A stretch of 64,000 nucleotides of DNA, taken from the NCBI RefSeq assembly GCF_022549775.1, contig NZ_JAKZGP010000002.1, positions 62,001 to 126,000 of the forward strand, read 5' to 3'. This document shows, piece after piece, positions 21,797 through 30,681 of the stretch. This DNA is from Belliella filtrata. GTDB taxonomy: Bacteria; Bacteroidota; Bacteroidia; Cytophagales; Cyclobacteriaceae. Each line of letters begins with the position of its first letter. Positions within the stretch are counted from its first letter, which is position 1. The position numbers and the translations under genes were made by a program. The notes beneath the pieces were generated by a model. The model had not been told where the DNA came from. It worked only from the letters and a program-made list of their open reading frames with translations, and did no database searches.

Positions 21797-22675
21797 CTAG
21801 CTTAATGATAGCCTAGATTCTGCTTCCTGCCAACAGGATTTGGCAATTTCATTGAGAAGTATCGCTTGTCTCCACCTGTCTCCTTCCTCTTGAACTTCAC
21901 CATTTGGCAGGATAATATTCCTTGCATAATAAATCGATGCAGGTAACAATTCGGCTGTAAAGCAGATGAAATCTCCCTTTTGAGCCGACTGGAGAAACCC
22001 CACAAAAGACCGTGTCCACATCTCCTTGAAGTGTTCTACATATGTTAAGCCAAGGCCATCTCCAATATCTACTTGAATGCTACCAGGATTTCCGATTCTA
22101 CCATGTAAGAACCTGACCCTTTCGAAAATTGGTTGGATAAAGTCCCATTTCATTTCGATTCCTCCATAGACCATCTCTTGACCTGTATACCAGTGAGAAA
22201 AGTCTCCGTTGAACCTGATTTCTGGAAACCTTTCTGTCAAAGCCACAGTCCTTTGCATATCTTGTGTAACCGTGGCACGGTGAGTCTCAAGATAAATCGG
22301 AAAGTCCAACTTCATGGAGGTGTTTAAAACATCTTCTACCAGCAGGTCTACTTCTCGATCTGTTTCTATGCCCCAGCCCAAGTGAATCGTAGCACAATCA
22401 AAACCTTGACTTTTCCAGACAGGAGCCAATTGAGACAATTCTCCAACTTGATTGATACGTGCATGGGCTGTCAAACCCAAACCATATTCCTCACAAAGTC
22501 TAGGAATCCCATCTTGAATACCTTCAAATCCAGCTGACTTGATCAAGCTGTGCTTCTCTTCATCATTACCCTTGGGCCCTTTGGAAAACTCAGGTAGCTC
22601 ATTACAATTTCCATAATTGATATCTAATCTTAAGTATGGCCTTTTGTCGCTACCATCATTACAGTTCTTACTCAT
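21797..22675 (-). CDS. Xylose-isomerase-like TIM-barrel protein (sugar isomerase/epimerase/decarboxylase)
   Basis: 292 residues, cytoplasmic, no signal. The metal-binding set of the AP-endonuclease-2 / xylose-isomerase-like barrel is complete: E130 (YLETHRAT), D158 (NGDFSHW), H191 (FLHGRIG) and E242 (FTAELLP). The family includes sugar epimerases, isomerases and OiaC, the 3-oxo-isoapionate decarboxylase. It lies 2 bp downstream of a GH2 gene and 318 bp upstream of the RuBisCO-like unit, so it could serve as a parallel decarboxylase or isomerase for the same branched acid sugar. The initial residues MSKNCNDGSDKR look unstructured and the true start could be slightly different. Confidence 0.7.
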   Translation of the reverse strand: MSKNCNDGSDKRPYLRLDINYGNCNELPEFSKGPKGNDEEKHSLIKSAGFEGIQDGIPRLCEEYGLGLTAHARINQVGELSQLAPVWKSQGFDCATIHLGWGIETDREVDLLVEDVLNTSMKLDFPIYLETHRATVTQDMQRTVALTERFPEIRFNGDFSHWYTGQEMVYGGIEMKWDFIQPIFERVRFLHGRIGNPGSIQVDIGDGLGLTYVEHFKEMWTRSFVGFLQSAQKGDFICFTAELLPASIYYARNIILPNGEVQEEGDRWRQAILLNEIAKSCWQEAESRLSLS

Positions 22676-22676
22676 G

Positions 22677-25559
22677 CTACTTTGCTTTGAATTTTAAAAA
22701 TACACTTCCCTTTTTCACTCCCTCAACCCATTGAGCTTGTGAAGATGGACCTATCAAATCTGTCGCATTCACTTTATTCCTCACGGCAGGTATCACATCC
22801 AATACAGCTAAGCCCGTCTGTGGTAAAGTGTAAAGCAACTTATCTCTTCCATCTCTTGGGGTGTATACGCCAAGGTAATTTTCTGTCTGATCAGTTGACA
22901 GGTGGATCTCACCTTCCGAGGTCTCAAAAACAACCCATCTCCAATCATGGAAATAGCCTTTGAATTCAGGATAACCGAATGTCTCTCCAGGAATAGGATC
23001 ATTGTATTCATTTTCCCAAGTATCAAATGTGGTTCCGTGGAGTCTGTTCTGCCATACCCTATAAGGGCCTTTACCCAACCACCTTTTGGCTTTGACCATA
23101 TGCTCTGGGTAGTCAAAGTTCAAACCAAGCAATTCAACTACACCATCATATTGGTAAGCATAATCCAATTGAATCAATCCTCCTGGCTTGATATACCATG
23201 TCAGACTTGCTATAGGGCCTTTGAATGCTGTATGTACGATTACTTGATCACCCTCTTTGGACACTTGAAGTTGAGTTAAAGATTGTTCATAGGCTATTTC
23301 CTTATATATCCTATCCAACCCCTTGTCAGCATCTCGATCTATATTTCCATCCAATGTTCTATCTCCCCTTCTTGCAGCAATAAAGTTTGGGCCTTTGAAT
23401 GCAAATGGTTTACCCGACTCCTTTAAGGAGTTTAGTTCACCTGTTTTTTTGTCAAAAGCCACTTCCAATTGTCCTGATTTCACTGTGATAGTTGCTTCGT
23501 CTTCTGAAAAATCCACCTTTCCACTTGCTGCTGTCAGGTATGTCTTTTCTTTTTCCCATGTGTAAGACCATGTCCATAATTCATCTCCATTAGGATCCAA
23601 TGCTTTGATGTATAAGACATCTAGTTCTTTCCAGTTACTTGGCCACTTTATGGAAAGTGTCCCTGAACTTTGTGGCGCTACACTTGGCCCTGGGATACTT
23701 GCTTTCATCAAAACGGTATGTCCAGCCTTTCCAGACTCAGGTGTATGGAATTTACCAAAACTCCATTCGAAAGTACAATCCTTCAGGTTCGTAAAGTCAT
23801 ACCTGTTCTCTACCAAAAAATCCCCATCAAAATCAGGCGGCAATACAGCATCCTGCATTAGCATTACAGGAGACCATACCTCCTTGATGGTATAAAAACT
23901 ACCCTCTTTTTCCATGTGTGGGCCCAAGATTCCATCTGCCGCATAGTTTCCTTGGTTATCTATCCTCCCATCTTGATCAGTACGTGCAATTCCCTCATCA
24001 GCAAAAACCCATAAGAAACCACCTCCGCTTCTTGGATGTTTGCGCATCATTTCCCAATAATCATACAAGCCTGCTCCATGTCCACCATCATACAATCCAT
24101 GTAAAAATTCAGTTGGCATAAAAATGTAATCCCCTCTGAAGTACTCTTGCATCTCTCCATAAGACCTGTAGTGCATGGTCTCAATCCCGCTAAGTAATTG
24201 CTGAGGATGTAAAACGGGTCTATTCTGAGGATCCCATTTTGCAAACTCATCATCAAGCTCGGTATTCCAACCACCCTCGTTACCATTGTCCCAAAAGATC
24301 ACACTTGGGTGATTGACATCTCTGGTCACTAAGGATTCAACCAAACCAATTCCAACTTCCTCATCATAATGTCCATGCCATCCTCCTAGCTCATGCAGTA
24401 CGTACAAACCCAACTCATCGCAAGCTTCCAAAAACTCAGGATCGGAAGGATAGTGAGCTAACCTCACCGCATTCATATTCATTTCTTTGATCAATTTGGC
24501 TGCTTCATAGTTCAACTCCCTGTTGAGTGTACGTCCTGACTCGGGCCAAAAACTGTGTTTGTTGACCCCTTTCATCAAAATCCGCTGCCCATTGATATAG
24601 ATTCCATCTGATTCCCTAACTTCAATAGTCCTAAAGCCAAAGCGATCATTGATGGTATGCAATAATTGATCTTGGTCAAAAAGTGAGTAAGTAATAGCAT
24701 AGAGATTGGGGGTTTCAGCTGTCCATAAGGCTAAATCCTTTTCATCAAACCTCCCTTCCAATACTACCTTATCACTTCCAACCGGTATTGTTTTTTCTAT
24801 CATTTCACCGACAATTTTGCCTGATTCATCCTGAATCTTCGCCTGAACCTTTAGCGCTTTGGAGCTACCATCTCCCAAATAGACTTCTGCCAAAAAATCT
24901 CCATTTGCCTTGGCATCAATGGCTGTTCTATCTATAAAAGTGCTCGGTAAAACCTCTAAAAAAACAGGCCTAAAGATCCCTCCAAAATTCCAATAATCAG
25001 CCCTTCTTTCTGCTAGATTAACCCCTGCATTGCTTGATTCTTTGGAGACAGTAACTTCTAACAGGTTCTTTGCGCCATACTTCAATATTTCAGTGATATC
25101 ATACTTGAACCTGTAGAAAGCTCCCTGATGCTTATCCCCTGCAGATCTACCATTGATTCGGACTTCCGTATCAGTCATCGAGCCATCAAAAACAATTCTG
25201 ATTCTTCTATTTTCCCAATCCTTAGGAATCTCAAATTCATACTTATATTCTCCTACCTCATCGGCTATTCCATCAGGAAAGTCTTTGCCATAAAATTTTA
25301 TGCCATATTGGTATTTACCATATCCTTCTTGCTCCCATACCGAGGGAACATTGATCGTACTCCACTCTCCCGCTTTGCGCCCGCCAGAGACTTTGAATTC
25401 CCAGACTTTGGTATCTTTATACCCTGTTCCAGATAGGTATTCAATGATGGTCTCGTGCTGTTTTTCTTGGGCAAAGCCAAAATCATAAAGACACATAAAA
25501 AGTAAGATCAAGGTATTGCGTAACCAATTTTTATTTTTGCCCAGCATAATTTTTATCAT
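22677..25559 (-). CDS. GH2 family glycosidase with divergent active-site surroundings
   Basis: 960 residues with a signal peptide; the ATG at 25547 (MLGKNKNW) is an equally possible start, and cleavage is near GFAQ. Domains: jelly roll (55-200), Ig-like (205-310), TIM barrel (310-580), and a LacZ small-chain-like C-terminus with WLGKGPYRVWQNR. The acid/base is Glu428 in DNGNEGGWN and the nucleophile is Glu484 in PTEFLHG. These differ from LacZ (LGNEAG and EYSHSMGN), so the substrate is probably not plain beta-galactoside. GH2 members in RG-II loci include beta-galacturonidase and beta-glucuronidase, which are reasonable alternatives. A 29-bp gap links it to the enolase-type gene upstream and 2 bp to the TIM-barrel gene downstream. 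Confidence 0.85.
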   Translation of the reverse strand: MIKIMLGKNKNWLRNTLILLFMCLYDFGFAQEKQHETIIEYLSGTGYKDTKVWEFKVSGGRKAGEWSTINVPSVWEQEGYGKYQYGIKFYGKDFPDGIADEVGEYKYEFEIPKDWENRRIRIVFDGSMTDTEVRINGRSAGDKHQGAFYRFKYDITEILKYGAKNLLEVTVSKESSNAGVNLAERRADYWNFGGIFRPVFLEVLPSTFIDRTAIDAKANGDFLAEVYLGDGSSKALKVQAKIQDESGKIVGEMIEKTIPVGSDKVVLEGRFDEKDLALWTAETPNLYAITYSLFDQDQLLHTINDRFGFRTIEVRESDGIYINGQRILMKGVNKHSFWPESGRTLNRELNYEAAKLIKEMNMNAVRLAHYPSDPEFLEACDELGLYVLHELGGWHGHYDEEVGIGLVESLVTRDVNHPSVIFWDNGNEGGWNTELDDEFAKWDPQNRPVLHPQQLLSGIETMHYRSYGEMQEYFRGDYIFMPTEFLHGLYDGGHGAGLYDYWEMMRKHPRSGGGFLWVFADEGIARTDQDGRIDNQGNYAADGILGPHMEKEGSFYTIKEVWSPVMLMQDAVLPPDFDGDFLVENRYDFTNLKDCTFEWSFGKFHTPESGKAGHTVLMKASIPGPSVAPQSSGTLSIKWPSNWKELDVLYIKALDPNGDELWTWSYTWEKEKTYLTAASGKVDFSEDEATITVKSGQLEVAFDKKTGELNSLKESGKPFAFKGPNFIAARRGDRTLDGNIDRDADKGLDRIYKEIAYEQSLTQLQVSKEGDQVIVHTAFKGPIASLTWYIKPGGLIQLDYAYQYDGVVELLGLNFDYPEHMVKAKRWLGKGPYRVWQNRLHGTTFDTWENEYNDPIPGETFGYPEFKGYFHDWRWVVFETSEGEIHLSTDQTENYLGVYTPRDGRDKLLYTLPQTGLAVLDVIPAVRNKVNATDLIGPSSQAQWVEGVKKGSVFLKFKAK

Positions 25560-25588
25560 TTACAGTCTACATTTATTCATTTTCTAAC

Positions 25589-26668
25589 TTAAACCTCAAC
25601 AAGACAGGAATCTTTGAAAGAAAATCCCCAGCCCTCCCCTTGATGGGGTGAAGCATATCCCTGCTCTATCTTGATCGGATTGTCAATCAAGGGATCTATC
25701 CAGTCAAATGATTCCGCTCCAGCTCCATTGGAAATACAGCACAGCAAGGCCACATCATAATCCTTATAGAAATGTGGTAACACTGGAATCTGATATGTTT
25801 TGGCTAGCATGGCACTACTTATCCACTGATCTACACCACCAATTCTCAACAAATCAGGCTGCCAAATATCAAGCGCTTCTCTTCTTGCTAGCTCACGCAA
25901 GGCTATGGAAGTGTATTCTCTCTCTCCCATTGCCAAAGACATTCCCACCTCCTCTTTGAGCAATTTGAACCCATCATAGTGTTGATGATTAATGGGTTCT
26001 TCAAACCAATACACATTCAATTCTTTGGCTTTTTTTGCTAGAAGCAAGGCATCAGGTAGATCCATCCCTTGATTGGCATCTATCATGATGTCTATATCAT
26101 TGCCCACAGCCTCACGCACAAGCCGCAACCTTTCCAAATCCTCTTTCCAGTCAGGCTTACCTACTTTGATTTTCACAGCTTGAAACCCCCTACTTTTATA
26201 ACCATTCACCTCCTCCAATAACTCTTCTATAGAATAAGAAATCCAACCCCCACTTCCATAAAGCTTAACCTTGCGGTTGGTTCCACCTAAAAGCTTCCAT
26301 ACGGGTATACCTTGACATTTTGCCCAAGCATCATACATGGCTATATTGAAGGCTGCTTGTGACCACCTGTTTACACCTTCATGGCCAAAGTACTCATTGG
26401 CTTGATCACAGCGTTGAAATGCAGCAACCGTCTTATCTACAGGTACTCCAAGCAATAGCTCCCCCATATCCTGAATAGCACCTAAAATGGCCTTGGGGCT
26501 ATACTGAAAGCTCAACATGTAAGATTCTCCCACAATCCCATTTTCTAGGTATATGCGAAGAATGATAAATGATAGCTCATCCAAGGTATGCGTGGCATCT
26601 GAAAGCGAACGAGGTAGGTTTGCATATGCCTTGAAAATTTTAAAATCTTTGATTCTATTCCTCATCAT
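25589..26668 (-). CDS. Mandelate racemase subgroup enolase-superfamily enzyme (acid-sugar dehydratase or epimerase)
   Basis: 359 residues, cytoplasmic. The full catalytic set of the mandelate-racemase subgroup is visible and offset by two from the reference enzyme. The KxK pair is K166/K168 (VKIKVG), the metal ligands are D197 (DANQ), E223 (WFEEP) and E249 (MGERE), and the His-Asp dyad is H299 (LPHFY) with D272 (WQPDLL). This supports proton abstraction from a carboxylated sugar, as in rhamnonate, galactonate or fuconate dehydratases. Its ATG overlaps the stop of the GH78-like gene by 4 bp, indicating coupling. A role in converting an acid sugar released by the locus is likely; the specific acid is unknown. 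Confidence 0.82.
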   Translation of the reverse strand: MMRNRIKDFKIFKAYANLPRSLSDATHTLDELSFIILRIYLENGIVGESYMLSFQYSPKAILGAIQDMGELLLGVPVDKTVAAFQRCDQANEYFGHEGVNRWSQAAFNIAMYDAWAKCQGIPVWKLLGGTNRKVKLYGSGGWISYSIEELLEEVNGYKSRGFQAVKIKVGKPDWKEDLERLRLVREAVGNDIDIMIDANQGMDLPDALLLAKKAKELNVYWFEEPINHQHYDGFKLLKEEVGMSLAMGEREYTSIALRELARREALDIWQPDLLRIGGVDQWISSAMLAKTYQIPVLPHFYKDYDVALLCCISNGAGAESFDWIDPLIDNPIKIEQGYASPHQGEGWGFSFKDSCLVEV

Positions 26669-28866
26669 TGAAAAGAAGTATAAGTAATTTGATGTTTGGT
26701 TTCAGGAGTTATTTTCAATTCATAGACATCCTCACCCATGGCCACAACCTCTGCAGTATTGCTGATTGGTTTGGTTTTGCTCTTGATTGTCAATGTACCT
26801 TGCCCTCCAGCTGAGTGCACCTTGATTTCAGCCATAGAAATGGATAAACTTATATTTCCAAAGGGAGTGGGAACTTCTCCCTCCATCCATTCCAAGCCTG
26901 CCAAATGTGGTTCAATCACATAATTCTCATAACCCGGACTAGTAGGCTTGACTCCCAAGTAATACTTACCAAAAAGGTAAATGGGGCTTGCTCCCCAAGC
27001 ATGGCACAGACTCTTACCATAAGGTCTTCCATACATTTCCAAATGCTCCTCTCCTGACTCTTGAGGATCATATTTTTCCCAGAATGAAGTAGCCCCCAAG
27101 TCCAGCATTCCACCCCAATAATCCCTGATTTCTTCCAATACAAACGCTTGCTCCCCCATAGCACAAAGGGCTTCAAGCTCATAGAACCTCATATAGGGGG
27201 TGGTGATCTTTTGAATTTCTTCATTGAGTAAGACATGCTCTTTTACTGCATTTTTCTGCTCATCTGAGAAATAATCAAAGAAAATCGCAAACATATTGGC
27301 ATACCTGGTGATGGTATCCAATACTTCACCATCTACCCGCTGATGCATTAAAGCTTTCTTTTCCTCAGACCAAAAAACTTCAAACAATTTATCTCTTAAC
27401 GCATCAGCTAAAATTTGATATTTCTCTTTACCCTCCTGATCTCCTGCGATTTCGGCACTGAGAGCCATGGCTTCCAAGCTTCTTGCCAATAACAATTGCT
27501 CAAAACTAACTTCACCCTCCTTGCTTAGTCCATCTGCCCAGTCTATAAAGATCCAGTCCCCAGGTAGTCCCTCCATCATGCCACTTTCATTTCTCCTATC
27601 AAGGCAAAAGTCCATCAGACTTACCATTCTTGGGTAGAAGTTTTTGATAAAGTCTTCATCTCCAGAAAACAGGTAATAATCATAAATCCCTATGAACCAA
27701 TACAGGGAATAATCCATAATGGTATTGAGGTGAGAAGCTACTGGTTCTTTACCCCTAAGTGCTAGCAAGGTTCTTTTTACAGACTCATTATCAAAAAAGA
27801 GGTAATAGTTCATCAAGTAACTCTGGTAGGCGTCACCAGACCATATCCAGCGATCCCTTTTGATTCCATCCAAGAAAAATTCTCTGGTATTCAAATGCAT
27901 GGTGTAAGCCGAAACATCCCAGATTTCATTCAGCAACTCATCCGAACTCTTGAATTTCCCATGGTAGGTTACTGGCAGGTATTCATACAGCATGGAAACT
28001 GAATCGTACTCGATACTTTGATCTGCCTGAATCTGAACATACCTGAAAGCCATGGAATTCTCCAGTGTAACTTCTGATGCTTGACTTCCATCAAAAGTCA
28101 ACTCATCCAAGGTCTCACAGAACTCAGCATCTAATGCTTCCTGCTCAGATTCTCCATAGTATAGTGAAATGTTTCCAGTTCCTTTAAGTCCATGGAACCG
28201 AATGTATCCAAAGGTTTCTTTTCCAAAGTCAATCAATTGTCCCTTTCCAGCGTCTTTGACCGAAGTAGCATACTGAGGTGTTGTTTCGAGCTTAAAAAGA
28301 GATGGCTTTTCTTCTGCATTATCAAAGTTCCAGCTCCCAACAGTTTCCCAATTGGTACCTGATTGATCTGATGCTTTGCCAGTTTCATCAATCCATTCTT
28401 TATCTTCAAAAGTCACCTCCCAAGTATGATCCGTCACCAAACGATTTCCCTGAATATATAAGGCAGGTACTGCTTCCTGATTGTAAACCTTGATCACTAT
28501 GCTGTGCTTACCAGAAGGTACTTGCAGGGTTTTGGATCGGCCATGAATCAACTTACCATCAAGCTGTAATTTGAAATCTCCTTCGGTAGCAATGGTAATT
28601 TCATCAGGCTCATCCAGTTCAAAATCTTTCTTGAATGTCACCAGTGCATAGGGGCTATAGTATCGCCATAAAGGAGGTAGAAATGCCCCTCTTTCAGTTC
28701 TTCTCGCTTGCATTTTGTTACTGAGCCAAATCTCATAATCTCCAGGATACCATATCCAGGTCGCCTCTGCTTTTTGTTCTTGAGCGATGGATTTATAGGG
28801 AGAGAACATAATGGCGCCAATCATTATAATGGCAAAAATTGGTATGTTACGTACAATCATCATCAT
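26665..28866 (-). CDS. GH78-like alpha-L-rhamnosidase
   Basis: 733 residues with a signal peptide ending KSIAQ. The N-terminal beta-sandwich (about 40-290, with YIRFHGLKGTGN) is followed by an (alpha/alpha)6 barrel (about 300-640). The barrel starts with EFFLDGIKRDRWIWSGDAY, the GH78 signature in the variant form DGIKRDRW rather than DCPQRDERLGW. The usual general-acid Glu is therefore occupied by Asp or Arg depending on alignment, so activity could differ from standard rhamnosidases. A C-terminal beta-domain closes the protein. Beta-L-Rha or alpha-L-Rha oligosaccharides are likely substrates. It heads an operon with the enolase-type gene, the divergent GH2 and the TIM-barrel protein. Confidence 0.8.
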   Translation of the reverse strand: MMMIVRNIPIFAIIMIGAIMFSPYKSIAQEQKAEATWIWYPGDYEIWLSNKMQARRTERGAFLPPLWRYYSPYALVTFKKDFELDEPDEITIATEGDFKLQLDGKLIHGRSKTLQVPSGKHSIVIKVYNQEAVPALYIQGNRLVTDHTWEVTFEDKEWIDETGKASDQSGTNWETVGSWNFDNAEEKPSLFKLETTPQYATSVKDAGKGQLIDFGKETFGYIRFHGLKGTGNISLYYGESEQEALDAEFCETLDELTFDGSQASEVTLENSMAFRYVQIQADQSIEYDSVSMLYEYLPVTYHGKFKSSDELLNEIWDVSAYTMHLNTREFFLDGIKRDRWIWSGDAYQSYLMNYYLFFDNESVKRTLLALRGKEPVASHLNTIMDYSLYWFIGIYDYYLFSGDEDFIKNFYPRMVSLMDFCLDRRNESGMMEGLPGDWIFIDWADGLSKEGEVSFEQLLLARSLEAMALSAEIAGDQEGKEKYQILADALRDKLFEVFWSEEKKALMHQRVDGEVLDTITRYANMFAIFFDYFSDEQKNAVKEHVLLNEEIQKITTPYMRFYELEALCAMGEQAFVLEEIRDYWGGMLDLGATSFWEKYDPQESGEEHLEMYGRPYGKSLCHAWGASPIYLFGKYYLGVKPTSPGYENYVIEPHLAGLEWMEGEVPTPFGNISLSISMAEIKVHSAGGQGTLTIKSKTKPISNTAEVVAMGEDVYELKITPETKHQITYTSFQ

Positions 28867-28908
28867 CTTTTCAATTTATTAAAACTCATCAAATGGGTAT
28901 CTCTTCTC

Positions 28909-28919
28909 ATCCTGTACAT
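28909..28919 (-). promoter_or_regulatory. GTACAGGAT box upstream of the GH78-like gene
   Basis: Minus strand ATGTACAGGAT lies 43 bp upstream of the GH78-like ATG, in the 66-bp gap after the symporter gene. The core is identical to the boxes at 70-80, 36964-36974 and 55648-55658. Here no TAnnTT element occurs at 20-21 bp; a TAATAAATTG lies about 27 bp away instead, so promoter function is less certain. Confidence 0.4.
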
Positions 28920-28932
28920 TCCTGTATGTTCA

Positions 28933-30513
28933 TCAATGCCCATTGAACACGAAATACAATGCTACCATCACTACAATAAGTGCTGTCCAAAGCCATTTCA
29001 CCACTGAGGACGTTTTGTTAACCTTTTGATAAACCAAGCTTGAAGGCATGGCATCATGGGTATCAAAAAGGCTGATCAGCACAACTAGAAATGAGAGGAA
29101 AACAAAAATGTAGAAGGATAGCATTAGGAAATGTGGCCAAAATGGATAATCCGCTTTGGGAAAAACCCACAGGTATAGCACCCCCACACCAATACTTAGG
29201 ATTGTACCAAAAGTGAGGGTGAAATTGGCTGCCTTTGCAGTAGTTTTTTTCCATAATACCCCAAACAAGAATACCACAGACATGGGTGGGGCAATAAAAC
29301 CAAGAACCGACTGAAATACATCAAACAGATTCAACCCTTTGATACTGTCAATTGCCAATGTCAAGAGAATCGCCAACAGTGCGCCGACAACTGTCACGAG
29401 TCTTCCTACCTTAATTACTTGCTTTTGAGAAGCTTCTGGCGCATACTTTTTCACAAATACATCCATGGTGAACACCGTACTGAGGGCATTCAATGCTGAA
29501 TCAATGGTACTCACCAAAGCTGCAATCAACACCGCCATCACCAAGCCAGTCATACCCGGAGGAAAGAGCTGGGTGACCATGGTCATATAGGCATGATCTG
29601 GATTTTCCAAATTTGGAAATAATATAAAGCACAGTACCCCTGGAATGATAAACAAAGCAACATCAAGGATTTTAAGCCAGCCTGTAAAGTTTGCCCCAAG
29701 TTGTCCGTGTTTTAGATTTTTCGCTCCCAAAACAGACTGCACCATAGACTGGTCAGTACACCAAAACCATACACCCATCACTGGATATCCAAGTAAAATT
29801 GCCACCCAAGGATAATTGGGATCATCATTTGGCAAGAACAAATTCCAATAGGAACTGGGAGTTTGACTAATAATGGTATCTATTCCGCCTACCTTCTGCC
29901 AACCCACAATTACCAATGCCAAAGAAACCCCAATCAAAAGCAACATTTGAAAAACATTGGTATATGCAATGGCTTTGAGTCCACCAGCAATGGTAAAAAA
30001 TGCTGCTATAACCAATAACAATATAACAGAAAGCCAAAGGGGGATATTTAATATTTGCTGAATCAATATTCCTCCTGCAAAGAGCGTCAAAGAAAGCCAG
30101 GAAATCAAGATGGTCACTATTGTATACCATGCTAATAGATTCTGGGTAGCATCTCCAAATCGCTTCCCCATGTATTCAGGCAAAGTTTGAACCTTTGCTT
30201 GCAAATACCTTGGAGCAAAAACTAGGGTAAGTAAAAAAATAAAGATGAAGGCATACCAAGCAAAATTACCTGCTACAATACCTGTGGTGTAGCCAATACT
30301 TGCTGATGCAATCAGCATAGAAGGCCCTACATTTGTTCCCCACATGGTCAAACCTATACTAGGCCATCCAAGAGAATTACCTGCAAGAAAAAGATTCCCA
30401 TCACCAGGAGTTCTATTTCTAAAACTTACCCAGTACCCTATAGCAATCAGCACAATCAGGTATGCTATCACTACCACAAAGTCTAGGGTTGTCAATAATT
30501 CATAAATCTGCAT
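28933..30513 (-). CDS. Sodium:solute symporter (SSS/SGLT family), probable sugar transporter
   Basis: 526 residues with about 13-14 membrane helices. The family signature appears in GGLKAIAYTNVFQMLLLIG and in IDSALNALSTVFTMD, which carries the Ser/Asp residues of the sodium site region. Members of this branch are often encoded beside glycoside hydrolases in Bacteroidota and import monosaccharides or uronates with sodium. Its neighbours are the GH78-like gene downstream and the PhyH-type dioxygenase upstream (168 bp away, with a hairpin between). It would bring SusCD-derived, periplasmically trimmed sugar into the cytoplasm, where the GH31 enzyme and dehydrogenases act. Confidence 0.88.
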   Translation of the reverse strand: MQIYELLTTLDFVVVIAYLIVLIAIGYWVSFRNRTPGDGNLFLAGNSLGWPSIGLTMWGTNVGPSMLIASASIGYTTGIVAGNFAWYAFIFIFLLTLVFAPRYLQAKVQTLPEYMGKRFGDATQNLLAWYTIVTILISWLSLTLFAGGILIQQILNIPLWLSVILLLVIAAFFTIAGGLKAIAYTNVFQMLLLIGVSLALVIVGWQKVGGIDTIISQTPSSYWNLFLPNDDPNYPWVAILLGYPVMGVWFWCTDQSMVQSVLGAKNLKHGQLGANFTGWLKILDVALFIIPGVLCFILFPNLENPDHAYMTMVTQLFPPGMTGLVMAVLIAALVSTIDSALNALSTVFTMDVFVKKYAPEASQKQVIKVGRLVTVVGALLAILLTLAIDSIKGLNLFDVFQSVLGFIAPPMSVVFLFGVLWKKTTAKAANFTLTFGTILSIGVGVLYLWVFPKADYPFWPHFLMLSFYIFVFLSFLVVLISLFDTHDAMPSSLVYQKVNKTSSVVKWLWTALIVVMVALYFVFNGH

Positions 30514-30585
30514 GGTTGGGCTTATTTTGGGTTAATTTGGTTTGTGGGGACTTGGTTGACCTGTGGGTGTATGAATGGAATATGA

Positions 30586-30609
30586 TTGGCCTGTAAGAAC
30601 ACAGGCCAA
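30586..30609 (-). terminator. Nine-bp stem hairpin downstream of the PhyH-type gene
   Basis: TTGGCCTGT (30586-30594), 6-nt loop AAGAAC, ACAGGCCAA (30601-30609): a perfect 9-bp GC-containing stem 73 bp past the dioxygenase stop. There is no strong T-run, so it could terminate, attenuate or protect the transcript rather than act as a classical intrinsic terminator. Confidence 0.45.
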
Positions 30610-30681
30610 AGGAAAGGAAGCGTAGTGGAATCAATTACTGCACAATGTCCTCTCGAATCAAAACCTTGAAGAGATTAAATA

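Noticed and set aside
30510-30560. ACAGGT copy of the promoter box upstream of the symporter
   Set aside because: CCACAGGTC is present but the element at the expected spacing is AATTAACC, not TAnnTT.
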